This document shows positions 17,917-29,700 of a stretch of DNA of 64,000 nt, in pieces (the stretch's first letter is position 1; each line of letters starts with the position of its first letter). The notes under the pieces are model-generated. The model saw only the letters and a program-made list of their open reading frames with translations, was not told where the DNA came from and did not search any database. Origin of the DNA: Oscarella lobularis (taxonomy: Eukaryota > Porifera > Homoscleromorpha > Homosclerophorida > Oscarellidae); contig NC_089187.1 in NCBI RefSeq assembly GCF_947507565.1, positions 434,001 to 498,000 of the forward strand, in the 5' to 3' direction. The translations under genes were made by a program, and so were the position numbers.

Positions 17917-18254
17917 CCCGACGCTGTTCGTCGGCGACGAGGAGTCGATCGCAGCACAGGCAGGCGACGTTTAGAAGGGGATAGAAGAAGGGATGATAGA
18001 CGGGGAGGGGAAGCGATATGTGGCCCACGTGGCCGGGACAGTGGAGCGCGAGCTGGCGACACTTCGTGCTGATTCACGGGACCGAGAGCCGGATCGTAGA
18101 GGCCGTGGAGACTCGGATTCTGGAGCGCGTCGAATGTCGTCGGATTCGTTATCTCCTTTACCGATAGGGCTTTGACTTCGTCGGTCGCGAACGGAGCGAA
18201 GTAGACGCCGGCAATGCGACCGGTCGGTATTTCGCGTTCGTTGCGGTACGACAT
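17917..18254 (-). pseudogene. POLR1A: POLR1A 5' fragment, frameshifted
   Basis: Repeats the start codon (18252-18254) and first part of POLR1A exon 1 (MSYRNEREIPTGRIAGVYF, then YDPALGPVNQHEV). An 11-bp deletion after NQHEV shifts the frame and destroys the CTTCRQLALHCPGH zinc motif. A 12-bp deletion follows further on, and the copy ends at the duplication junction at 17917. It is a dead fragment, though its promoter-proximal sequence is still nearly identical to that of the real gene. Confidence 0.95.
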
Positions 18255-18422
18255 GGACGCGAAAAACGATCTTTCGATTTCTATCCGGGACTCAGTCGGA
18301 TCTTCACGTGACGAGATTAGGCTTGTCATATTATTTCGAAAGCAAACCGACACGTTACATTGACACAAATTTCACACACAACTGTCAAACACTGAATCAT
18401 GTCCTTCTCGCTCTCGGGTGTC

Positions 18423-21061
18423 TCACTTTCCGGTGAATGTAATTGATGTAACGCAAGCGGGCAATAGCTTAGCAACGACTCGAAATTTGATGACATACTG
18501 AGTGCACATTCTGTGATTGTTAAACTGATCGCGAATTATTTGATTTATATTATGAATGCTGAAGGATTCATCACTTTTGCCCTTGCCGTCAAAGTTGGGA
18601 ATATGGAATTCAGTGTAGCGACCACTGCCTAGTCTGTCACCGAGGGAAATATGAAAATCCTCATTGAATTTACAGCGGAGTGACACGGTGATGTGATGCT
18701 TCGCATTATCGGTGCCGTCCGAAATCATGGTGACCGAAAATGAAACCGTGTCATACAGCTGGGAGCTAACGACATCAGAATCCATAGTACCAAACACAAA
18801 GGAAACTTCAGGGTTTGGCTCAAAGCAGAAAGAAACTGAGTTACATTAAACCAAAATCGTTTACAAATTAATGAGATAATCAAGACGTCATTTGGTTTAC
18901 CTATTCTTGGAGTCGGACCTGGAAAACCTGGAGGACCCGGAGAACCCTTAGGACCGGGAGGACCGGGAGGACCGGGAAGACCGGGAGGACCCGGAGAACC
19001 CTTAGGACCGGGAGGACCCGGAGCACCCTTAGGACCGGGAGGACCCGGAGCACCCTTAGGACCAGGAGCTCTCGTCGGACCAGCCGGCATTTTCATTCTG
19101 GTTGTATCAAAGATAGAATTGCGATAGAGACATTCGACGCAAACGTCCACGATGCATCTGTCGCCTGGCGCGACAGCAAGCGGCAACTCGAACGTATCGT
19201 TGGGCTGTCGTGGATCGCCGGTGATCAATGACCAACGCTGGCTTCCGCAAGGAGAATTCTTGAAACCGCAGTCGCCAGACGATCCGTCGATCAAGCAGTC
19301 CAACGGAGGGGGGACAATCGCCGGCTCGCCTGTGAGAGAAAGACACTCAAGTGCACTACGACGGAAAACTGAGTATGTTTACCTCCTTTACTTCCTTTCG
19401 AGAATCGTCCGAGTGGACGAACGCACTCGAGTCCGCAAGACGTACTGCAGCACTTCATCTCGTCAGGACACGAGCCGTCGTGTCGACAATAGGTTCCACA
19501 TTGTTCGGTATGAACGTAATAGGCGGACGGACACTCGCCTTCCTTGGCTAAGAAAAAAGAACAATAGAGATAATGCATTCGCTGCTTTTCAACTCCTACT
19601 TATGCACACGTCGGTTTGACTGGTGTCTAGTCTCCTTATTTCAAATGTATTAGAGTCAGGTACCGTAAATTTCAATTCAATTCTACTCCGAAAAAATTCG
19701 GGTTGTCTTGACGATAGCTGAATGCACACGGGCGTCAAAATCTCAGGCGCCGCCGAGGGCTGTAATCTGAGAGATATCGGCTTCTCCACTGGCCTTGTCT
19801 GACCACCGTCGAATACGCGCAAGAGCTGAACTCTGAGCGAAACGACGCCTCTACTCCGGCGATTCAGGGTACGATAGTAGAAAAAAACAGATCGCAACGC
19901 TGGTTTGTCATTCGCTGCTCCCATTATAAACACGGGGCTGTTGACGGCGTGGCCTCCCATCTCAAAAGAAAGAACAGGATGAATTCCCACGAGATCGCCT
20001 GTGAAGAGAAAGTAGATGAATGTAGGACGAACATTGCACCGGTTTTCGTACCCATTGGGATAGACGTTGGAATGCAGATAGGCTCGACTTCGGTCCATCT
20101 TCCGTCGACGCATCGACGCTCGTCGGATCCGACCAATCGGAATCCTTCGTTGCAAAAATAGACGGCTCCGGACGCGTCGTCAAAACGAACGGAACCGTTC
20201 CCCGGAGCATCGAGAGGATGACACCCTGACCCCCACAAGAATCAATAGCAAAAAATCCATATAATAATAGATCTTACGTTGTCGACAGGGCAACGCGGTA
20301 AAAAGTTCTTCGTCCCACGTTTTGCTCGTCGAGTCGCACGTGCGAACTTGATTTCCAGAAGGCACAAAGCCGTTCGGACAACTCAAATACGCGGTATCTC
20401 CTTTGTGGCCAAGATGAACGCGAACGGGGCCTCTCAGCTCAGTAACATCACACTCTAGAGACACCGGATTAGTATTGAATTATTTAACATGGCCCCGATA
20501 CCTGAACAAGGTTCCAGAAAGCAGTCTCTTTTTTCTATGTCCGCTCCTTGGCAGTCTCTGGCTTCGGGCTCTGGAGGTGGGCTATCGCACTTGCGTGTCC
20601 GTTGCTGCGTTCCACTGTCGCACGTTCGTGAACAGGCAGTCCACTCAGTCCAGCCCCCCCACTGACCGTCTATGATCGATACAATTAGATGTCTCTTCGG
20701 TTGCCAAGAAATGTGTTCGTACCTTGAAGACACTTCACTTGAGCGCCGTTCCACTGGCCATGACAGCAGGCGCGATGCGATGAGCCGTGCAGGGCGTAGC
20801 CGTCGTCGCACACGTAGTACGCCGTTCTGCATCCGTAGTAGCCCCCGCTGCTTCCGTAGCCCAACTGGACGTGCCCATTGGGCGGATCGCGAAGCGAAGG
20901 GCAAGAATCTAGACAAAACAGAATCTTCCACAACCGAGTCTCAGAGAATCAGACTTCTTACAGCTTCTTGGAGGAGATCGCCCCCGCCCCCACCACCACG
21001 ACTCGGCGTGAGGCAGAAAACCGCTTGCAAGAGCGAGCAAGGCCAATGTAAGCCCAGTCAT
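18423..21061 (-). CDS. Secreted sushi-TSP1-sushi-sushi-WAP-MAM-like-collagen protein, copy B
   Basis: Paralogue of the gene at 14185-16729, with start ATG 21059-21061 and stop at 18423-18425. The sushi modules and the 125-residue module are identical or nearly so to copy A. The TSP1 exon has two changes near its end (KRDCFLEPC against KSDCFVEPC). The main difference lies after the MAM-like cysteine module: copy B has about 18 Gly-X-Y triplets (18903-19084) where copy A has a stub and a cysteine-bearing extension. The C-terminal domain (18423-18800) differs from copy A at about a fifth of residues, while the sequence beyond the stop is again nearly identical. The Gly-X-Y run is long enough to form a short triple helix, so the product might trimerise, unlike copy A. 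Confidence 0.85.
18903..19084 (-). repeat. Collagen-like Gly-X-Y tract
   Basis: Repeats of [15 protein letters not shown] and GFP triplets are encoded by 9- and 27-bp DNA units (GGACCGGGAGGACCCGGAG and variants). About 18 triplets occur with one interruption (PTRAP) at the N-terminal side. The near-perfect DNA units point to recent slippage expansion. Confidence 0.9.
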
Positions 21062-21334
21062 CAAAGTTGCGAACTGAGCAAGTTCGTACTCGATTGTGGG
21101 CTTTTATTTGCGTTGCAGAAAATGACGTCACCGGAGCCGGGAGGGGACATTTACCTAAATTCCGTAGCATTGCGATGACTGCTTGGCGAGCGCGTACATG
21201 TACATATATCAAATTAATTTGGCGAACTGATTAGCTGGGAGAAAATGCTATAGCAACCATTCGAATAGAAAAATATCTCAGGTTTTTCTACGAGAAATCG
21301 TCAAAAACGGTTTCCTCACTCGAAGAAAACCAAC

Positions 21335-22153
21335 TCACGTCACACGATGAGCTCGAATTTTGCAGTGCCCCACGTATTCGCTTTCCGTTTTCAATTGCGC
21401 GAGTACGGTGTCGCTTTCCGCTTTCTTTGGAGCAACGACCGCTATGTATCCTTCCATCAGCGTCTAGATGAGATAAAAGTCTACGTTATTGATCGAATTC
21501 CTTTGTCTCGCACCTTGGTTCTAACGAGATCTGGACACGACGTCAACTGATCGTTTACTTCGAGAAGACTACCTCTGATACAGCTACAAAGAAAAAAACA
21601 ACAATCATTACCCATGTATCAAGAAGTCGAATCAACTTGCCTATAGACCGTGTACTGTGATCCATCATCACAGGTTATAATGCAAAGGGGAGATAAGGGA
21701 TTAAGCCACTGTGCACCTCCTTAGCAGAAAAAAAAAGTCGTCTATTGTACTCTGCATGTACTAGAGCCTACTTTTTCGTTTTCCTTTCACTACGTTTGCC
21801 GTTCGGTCCGTACTCTCGCTGATCTTGTAGTCGACTTTGAGAACTTTTCGACAGGGAGAAGTCACGATGGGATGAGAGGGAGCCAGGCATATTACGCACA
21901 TTCTAAACACGATGAGTAGAGTTCGAAAATAGTTCGATATTTGAGAGCTTACTTGTTGGAATGCTGTAGAACGCAGGTGTCTTCGTCGAGACGATCCTTC
22001 GTGTCTACGTGGAAAAAGTATCGATCGCTGCGTGCTCTCGCTACAAAGGCTGCTCGAACCAACTGCATACGCCCGAGTGAAGTAGCGATCGAGAAATGGC
22101 ACGCGAGGCACGCAAGCGGACGCGTCGAATTCAGAGAAAAGTTCGGCGGCCAT
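21335..22153 (-). CDS. ABITRAM: ABITRAM (Simiate/FAM206), intact copy
   Basis: Actin-binding transcription modulator family, a small protein of nuclear speckles and filopodia in vertebrates. Exon 1 starts MAAELFSEFDASACV at 22151-22153 and contains FLDRYFTRAY, matching the vertebrate VDRYFTRWY block. Later exons give DEDTCVLQHSNK, CVICLAPSHPIV, KVDYKIS, GAQWLNPLSPLCIITCDDGSQYTVY, CIRGSLLEVND and LMEGYIAVVAPK, ending at TGA 21335-21337. Introns are GT-AG, and one starts GTGCGA after RTK. The gene keeps all exons, unlike the copy at 16998-17725. Family call rests on several blocks recalled from the vertebrate protein. Confidence 0.88.
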
Positions 22154-23700
22154 TTTTTCGTACGACGTTAACGTGCTAGACCTACTTGACACGTGCACCG
22201 ATAATCATTTCGAAGTTACGTTGGACGAAGCGAGGCAAGACGAAATGAAGAAGAAGAAAGGCGTCCACGAGGCGTTCTTCGCCATCTTGGGTTCGATGAC
22301 GATGCGTCTATTGCGTCACTTCATTGCCAAAAATAAATTGCTGACTTGGCTGCCGACAGGAATACAGGTCAAACCGGTATTCAAACCGGTTGCTTTTCGC
22401 GCCTTGCATTTCTCGGACCAATGAGAGCGCCAGGTAGACCCCACGTGATCTCAACGGACGAATGAGCGCGCTGGGCGGAGCTACGCTGCTCAAAAGCGAA
22501 GTGCACACCGATTTTCCTTCAGTTGCGGCTGAGGGTGGATGTTTCGCGGTTCGCTGCGTCTCGTCCTTGAACGGACCGGCTCGGGGGAAGGCAAAAGGCA
22601 AGACTGGATTGGCGGATCAGCGTGGCCCACGGATAATCCGTGCCGGAGCCCGTAGGCAGGGCGAAGGGGGGCTTCGGCCTCGGTGCGCGCACTGGGCGAA
22701 ACGATCGCTTAGGTCTTATTGTTGCTAACAAGCACGAACCGCGCTAGGCTCGAGCGGTTACGGCTTGGAGGGGGTGTTCATTTATGGCCTGGTTGCCGGC
22801 ACTTGTCTCACCCGATAGCACGATTAGACCGAGGATGATCCGGCTCAGGTGAAGTCTTTTCGGCATTGCACTGTCTTTCTTGTCGGCCTCTACAAACAGT
22901 GGTCGGCCGTTCTCCAACCCAGAAGCCCTGGTTCTTAGCCTTGTGCTTACCAATGTGGTCAGGTATCGTCGCGCCGGGGGACTCGGTATTAGGGACCGAC
23001 TACTCGTCCAGGCGGATACTGATTGGGGGGGCCGAGGAAGTCGCAACTCGCCCGAAACTTTTTGGAAGGGAGTCATCGCTTTGCGAAGACTTCCCTGGGC
23101 TACGAAGCGTCCGAACCTCCACGCGGTGTAGCCTGGATAGCGCTAATACGGACGCAACCAAAAGGTACGTACAACGATTATTTGACAGTGACTAATAGAA
23201 TTTCTTTTTTAGGTCGCGCAACGAAGAAAAACGGCGCTCTTTTTGAAGACTCGATCGCCGAACGCGCGCCGCTTCGAATAGGATTTCTTTTTTAGGTCGC
23301 GCAACGAAGAATAACGGCGCTCTTTTCGAAGACTTGATCGCCGAACGCGCGCCGCTTCGACACAGGTCGTGAGCGACGGCGGCAATATCGCCAAAGATCG
23401 ACAAAAGGAAAGATACGTTGGACGTGTAGATTTAGGATTTTTTTAGCACTGCATGAATGTAAAGCGATGTGTGAAAATAAAATGCAGAACTTGAACGTGT
23501 GGTAAATTCTCTCACAGCCTGCGCGGACGGCTAAGACGCGCGCTAGAAACATTTTGCACTGAACGCGTTCGAAAGACTTTAGACGATCCGCGTCGCCGTC
23601 GAAGCTCGAGGAATAGTAGACACGATTTACCATACAAAATATGAAACGTAAGAGCACAAAGAAAAACGATTAAAACGTGCAGAGAGTGCTGCTTCATGGT
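22154..23700 (+). other. Unassigned region with GC-rich stretch and a plausible plus-strand splice junction
   Basis: No recognisable gene between ABITRAM and the giant gene. About 22450-23163 is GC-rich with G and C runs and shows no family motif in any frame. A near-canonical intron lies at 23165-23212 on the plus strand: GTACGT donor, TGACTAAT branch-like site, TTTCTTTTTTAG acceptor. This suggests a transcribed exon upstream of it. One frame stays open across it (23023 to about 23277), giving an unfamiliar basic peptide. Alternatives are a non-coding RNA, a mobile-element remnant or an untranslated exon. About 23400-23700 is AT-richer and should hold the 3' end of the giant gene transcript. 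Confidence 0.4.
23201..23360. repeat. Tandem duplication of a 77-bp unit, period 83 bp
   Basis: Two copies (23201-23277 and 23284-23360) differ at a few bases. Each starts TTTCTTTTTTAGGTCGCGC, so each carries its own splice-acceptor-like start, and each ends CGCGCCGCTTCGA. Confidence 0.9.
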
Positions 23701-26700
23701 CTACTCAGGCGATTGCTGTTCCGTTTCTTTTTCTTCTTCCGCCTTCGACGAAACCGTCTTCAGCGGAAGACTAGGACGTTTCGGAAATTGCGGCAGAGGG
23801 CGACGTTGCGACACCGAAGGCGATCTGACAGATGGAATACTAAACGGATCGTTCGATGGCCGACGAGAAAACGGACCCCCGCCGGAAATCGTTCTCGGCA
23901 TCGCCGGAGCCGACAAGCCGCCAGCTTGGCCCACTGGAAGAGGTCGAGTGAAAGACGGCATCACGCGCGTAGGACTACGAGCAGCGGGAGCGCTATCCTC
24001 TTCAGCCGAAGACGCCGATTCCGCCACTGTTTTGACTCTCTTACTCGGCTGAAATCTTCGTCCAGCGCTGCTATCCGATTCTCCGTGATCGTCCGATTCA
24101 ACGGGAGGAAGACGAGCCGGCGACACGCCGAGCGGCTCCAGTTGACGAGGCAGATGACGTCGAATGGCACCGCCGGGAAAACTCGCCGGACTCGACGGCG
24201 ACGTTGGACTTCTCATCGTCGGCAGAACACGATCGCGAAGCGGCGGAAGGACTACGGTGCCGGCGGCCTGCGCGGCGGGACGCAGAGGTGGCAGGCTAAT
24301 TTGCCGTCTCCCCGGCAAAGAAACTCTTCCCACTGGAGACGACGGCGAAGTGGGCGACGATTGGTCGCTTGGCAGAATTTCTCTCTCCGAAATAGGCGGC
24401 AAGGGCTGGATAGGAGATCGAGACGCCGGTGGGCTAAACATGGTCGGATCCGGCGCTGATAGAATGCTCGGTCGAGCTCGAGGCGTGAACGACGGCGGCG
24501 GAGACTGGATACTGCGACGACCCGTTTCGTCTCCCCGTCCAGCGACTTCGGGCAGATGCTGGAAAGGATCGGGATTGACTCGCATTTCCATCTGCATCGG
24601 GGGTCTTTGCCACGGCTGATTGCCTTTCGTCGCGATCGAATCGCGCGGCTCGGCTTCTTTACCCGGCGCCGTTTTGTCCTTTCTCCAACGTCGAACGACT
24701 CGAAGCGCTTCCTTTCTATCCATCTTTTTCTTATAGTAATGATGGCTGACGTAGACGGTGACGGCAATTATAACGACGACGACGACAACAGCAAGGACAA
24801 TCCACCACCACGGAAACGGCGAAAGAGGTTCGACGATAGGAGCGATAGATAAATAGTACACTCCTGTCGCTCGGCAAGACAAGGAATCCGTCGAGCAAAT
24901 ACCTCTCGTCGTTTCGCCTGAATAACTGCACACGTTTACGCCGATGCAGTGTGGCTTGTCCGTTGGAATCTCCGCGTTTCCCACTTCCAAAGGTTCGCCG
25001 TTTCGCAGCGTGTTAGGACGAAACTCGAATCGAAAATTCTGCATCGACGGCGGATTGATCGAATCGACGTCGACAGCTAATATCGACAGTTCCAAAGCGG
25101 ACGAATTAATCCAACGGCCCGTGTACGACACGCCGAGACTCGGCACGAAAGAGAAAATGAGATCGATCTCCTCTTTCGATGCAATCGGAGGCTGATTAGT
25201 CGGCACGTTGAATCTCACGACAATCGTATCTCCAACGCTGAAAACGCCGTTGGCGTTGGCGATATTTCCGAGAGCGAATTGCGAGAGAATCCTGGGTGTT
25301 TTCGTATCATCGTGCTCCCAGTAGAGATCCGACGAGCTGGCCGACAATTTGCTACTGTAATCGAGTGCTAGAGCCGGATCGGTGCCCGTTTTGCCTGTGA
25401 CGATCCGTACAATAGTCGAATTTTTCACAGACATTTTAATTCTGTTTTGAAGTATCTCCGGTTTGCTCGTATCGAACGACGCCGACGTCGCCTGCACTCG
25501 CAGAGCCATTTTCGAAACGACGGGCAGGACGGTCAACGTTGTTTCGTCGCCGGTTTCGCGTCGCTTTCGCGCTTCGATGCTGACGTCCTCCGTCTCCGTT
25601 CCCGTTCCCGTTCCCCCTTCGGTCATGGAGTCTCGGTAGAGATCGTTCGCGTCCGTGCCGTCGGCGAGCAACTGCGAGCAACCGACGACGCTAGCGTAGC
25701 CGCCTTCGCCCAAGAGAAACTCCACGTCTAGGATTTCGTTTACGTTCGTGTCGCAGTACTCTTCGAATTGGGAGTGCGAAAAGGGCGGCTTGAAATAAAG
25801 ATGTATGTCGCTCTCTTCGCCGAGGTACGTCTCGGACACTCCCGTGCCGCCGACGACGACGTTGTTGATCGTCACCGTCTGAACGGCGGGGAGACGATTA
25901 CCCCAATCGCCTTCCAAAACCGGCGACGAAGCGTTGCTGTGCAGAGAATCGCCGGCGGCGTTGAGAAGACAGAATCGACTTATTTCGTTTTCGCTCAGCT
26001 GTTGGTGATCGGATCCGAAGCCGCCGCAAGGGCCGTTCGGCTTGATGCTGATTCTCCACGCGCCCACTTTTACCTCCGGTTGAGGATACCCTTCGTCGAT
26101 GATCGCTATGCGCAGACGGCGCCGATCGAGCCACGTCCCCACGTAGCGCTCTTTCACCTGTCTCGTGTTTATAAACGACGGCCCGAAGTCAATCAGCTGA
26201 TCGACGTCCGTCGTGAAAAACTCGTTTCCAATGCCGACGCCGGGCGGCATATTCGTGTCTTCCGCAAATTCAATTAAAATCGTATCGGTACGCGAAAATT
26301 TCGAATCGGTGTCGAATCCGCTTGCGTCGACGCCGCCGTCGGCGACGACTCGCACGATCAAAGGCCCGTCGGCGGTGACGTGAATGCGAACGATGGCCTT
26401 GCTGCACGCCGAACGTCGATCGCACACCTCGAATCCAAAAGAATCGTATCCCTTGAACGAAGCCGACGGCGAGTAGAGAAAACTGGCTCGATCGCCGTTC
26501 ATCTGCACGACGGCGTTGCCACCAGACGGCATCGGTTCGACGACGGCGAGATGACTCACGTCGATATCGGTGTGCGCGAAAACGCCGTAGACAGTCTCAT
26601 TCAGCGTGGCTCTTTGAACGTCGAGCGCCTGCTCGTCGTCGCGATCGTACACAGTAAACGACGAATTGGCGAAAAACGTGCGATCGCCGAACGGTTCGAG

Positions 26701-29700
26701 AACGACCGGTTGATGATCGTGGCTCACTGCGGACATGTCGCGCACCTGCGGCACGTCGTTCACGCTGCCGACGCGAATCTGAACGGTCGCTTCGGCGCAG
26801 GCGATTCGAATATCGCTATTAGGTCGGAAAAGACTCCCTTTGTTCTCGACGATCTGCTGAACACACGATGGCACGTCGAGCGCGACGCGCCCGAGTTCGA
26901 CGTTGCGTCGCGCGTCGCACAAATCGCACACGGCGTAGGTGAAATTATCCGACCCCACGAAGTCTTCCCCGGGAAGATAGGTAATGATGCCGTGCGCGTG
27001 ATAGACCTTCAGTTCGCCGCCTCGCGCCGTGACCAGGCTATCGACGTAGGCACCGTCGAGCGGATCCCGAATCGATATGCGAAGTTTCTCGACGACGTCG
27101 AACGGAAGCGTTTCGCTGTCGGCGACGTGCGGATAGATGGCGATTAAATCGTAGTCGTCCTCCGGCGAGTCGTGCAAAAAGTTCTCCGCCGTCGGCGAAT
27201 CGTTCACGTCGTCGACGACGACGACGAGAGTCCCGCGACTGCACGACGACTCCGTGTCGCATACTTCGTAGTGAACGGCATCCGTTCCGTAGACGTCCGG
27301 CTTTCCAGAATAAATAACCTTTCCCGTTTCGTTGTCGTATCGCGCGGCGCCGAGCTTGGGCCAGGGAGCGACAAGCGTGATATTCTTCTTCGGCGGTTTA
27401 CCGTCTTCGACGTCACTCAGCTGCTCCCATAGATCNNNNNNNNNNNNNNNNNNNNNNNNNNNNNNNNNNNNNNNNNNNNNNNNNNNNNNNNNNNNNNNNN
27501 NNNNNNNNNNNNNNNNNNNNNNNNNNNNNNNNNNNNNNNNNNNNNNNNNNNNNNNNNNNNNNNNNNNNNNNNNNNNNNNNNNNNNNNNNNNNNNNNNNNN
27601 NNNNNNNNNNNNNNNNNNNNNNNNNNNNNNNNNNNGTCGCTCGGAGTGCTGTAGAAGTGTTGCGGCGGAATATAAACAAGTTCGCCGTTTTCGTATGAGA
27701 CGAGTCCAATAGTTGCATTGGTGAGAAGTTTGATAGACGTCGCGTTTAGCGTGTCTTCGGCGTCAGTGATGGCTAATCCGGTCGGAAGATTCAATCTCAA
27801 TGTGGTGTCCTCCAAGAGATCGACGACCGTTTTTCCGAAAATAGGAGCGTCGTTTTTGTAGATGACTGTTATGTTAATTATCCCGTCGTCGTAGCTGCTA
27901 TTGGAGTCAATCGCTCGAAAATAGACTGCGTCGGATCCGTAATAATTTTTCGGCGGAGTGTAAATAATATTCATTTCTTGAACTTGAAGATGCCGCGAAT
28001 TGTCGAGATAGGTGACAATGCTGCTTCGATCGGGTCTCGCCGAGCCGCGATCGACACGAAGAACGACGACATTGAGAGGAGACCGATCCTCGAGCTCCTC
28101 TATCCTAATCGATGCGTTCAGCACGCGATCTTCCGTCGAAACGAAGGGAGGTCCATCCGGCCCGTAGAGCACGCTTACGACCGGAGGATCATTAACTGGA
28201 CCGATGACAAGGTCTATTTGTCCACGAACGCAAGCACCGTCGCTATCGCAGACAGTAAACAGAAGATGATCTTTTCCGAAGTCGTTATCGAAGGGAGCGT
28301 AGGTAAGGGTTCGATTATCGATACGCAGGTCCCAGCTGCCGCGCGTCGGTCCGGAGACGGACGTCACACGCGGCCAACCGTCGGCCGGATCGCGCAAGTC
28401 GTCCTCGACGTCGGCAAAAAAGTCGGATATATTGACGACAGTCGGCGTGTCTTCGAGAAGATGAAAGACGAGCGGTTCGACGAGAACGGGCGGATCGTTT
28501 ACGGAATTGACGACGACGACGATTTGCTGCACGGGCGAACAGTCGCCGTGGCGATCGCAAGCTTGGTAGGAAAACGTTCGATTGCCGAAGTCGTCGCGCT
28601 GAGAAATAAACGTTATATCGCCGGACGACGTGTCGACGACTGCTCGTCCGCGGTTCGGTTGTTTGACGATGCGGATCGCATCGCCGGTCAGCGTTTCTTC
28701 GTGATCGGAGAAACTGCGTAGCACGGGTATCGTAACGTTCTCGTCCTCGTCTATTCGAACGGTGAACGTCGCCTTGGTCGGGTCAAAGATAGGAGCGTCG
28801 TTCACGTGAATGAGACTGACTTCGGTTCGACGCACTTGGGAGCTCGCTCCGGACGAATCGGTCAGACGCATTTCGACGAATCGAGTCCCGTTCACTGGAT
28901 GATGATCGGCGTTGCAGTAGCGCAATGCGAGCATCGCCTTTCGCCAGCTCGCTATAGTCGCATTGTACGCGATGTCGAGAGACGTACGACGCTGACCGGA
29001 CGGCGGACAGCCGGCGTGAATCGGCAAGATCCCAGCGGGAAAATCCGTCACGGAGACGTCGAAGAATAGCGCTTCGTAGCCAAGATCTTGAACATTAGTC
29101 ACGTTGACGCGCAGACTGGAAAGAACGAGATCGTCGTCGTCCTCTATGCGAAGAAACTTGGGATCGACCAACGGAATAGGCCGCTCGTCCTCGCGAAACG
29201 AGGTGAAGAAGATCTCGCCGGATGCGATGGTTAGTCGAGGCTCGTCATTGACAGGGATCAGATGTATGGTAGTGTACACTGGATCGCTGTATAGGTCGCC
29301 ATCTGTAGCCAAAAATTCAACTTGACGAGGTTCGAAATTCGGCTCGTCGGCTGTGTGATCGTATCGAAGAGTGCGAAGAATCGATTCATAGTTGGACGCC
29401 GAGCCGAATCCCGTTAAAGTCAGAGTTCCACTAGTGGAATCATAGACGCTCGTTGCTTTAGGAAACAAAAGCGAATTCACCGTGACATTCAAGAACTCAT
29501 CTCCAGGATTCTTAAGATTCGTTATTCTGACCGTAGCCAAGCGAATTTCCGACGAATCGATATCTTCGACGGTCATTCGAGGGTCAACCACGCGCACGGG
29601 TCCACCTTCCTCGACGTAATCAACCGAAAAATTGACGGACGGCAAGTCGCCGTTGAGATCCAAAATCGGAGCGTCGTTCACCGACTTGAAAGTGATAATA

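Larger units (their letters stand above)
17917..22061. repeat. Tandem segmental duplication, copy B
   Basis: Holds the POLR1A fragment, secreted gene B and the body of intact ABITRAM, in the same order and orientation as copy A (13661-17730). Copy B is slightly longer, mainly because of the collagen-like expansion at 18903-19084. Confidence 0.95.

Noticed and set aside
18175-18993. CRISPR-like or bacterial repeat interpretation of the short repeats at 17726-17916
   Set aside because: Repeats are degenerate, few and lie at a duplication junction in an animal genome; no spacers of fixed length.
22173-22424. Plus-strand ORF (MLDLLDTCTDNHFEV...) starting 20 bp from the ABITRAM start
   Set aside because: No recognisable motif, no clear splice partner, and it lies over the expected ABITRAM promoter.
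22744-23076. Minus-strand ORF of 110 codons (MTPFQKVSGELRLPRP...) in the GC-rich stretch
   Set aside because: It looks like an ORF read through non-coding GC-rich sequence, and the splice signals there are on the plus strand.
23677-24459. Long plus-strand ORFs opposite the giant gene (for example 260 codons at 23677)
   Set aside because: Arg/Ser-rich mirror of the coding strand, with no domain; a shadow of the real gene.
27207-27440. Separate gene starting at MNDSPTAENF (27207)
   Set aside because: The sequence upstream is open in the same frame up to the N gap and contains the same VNDSP module type, so the methionine is internal.
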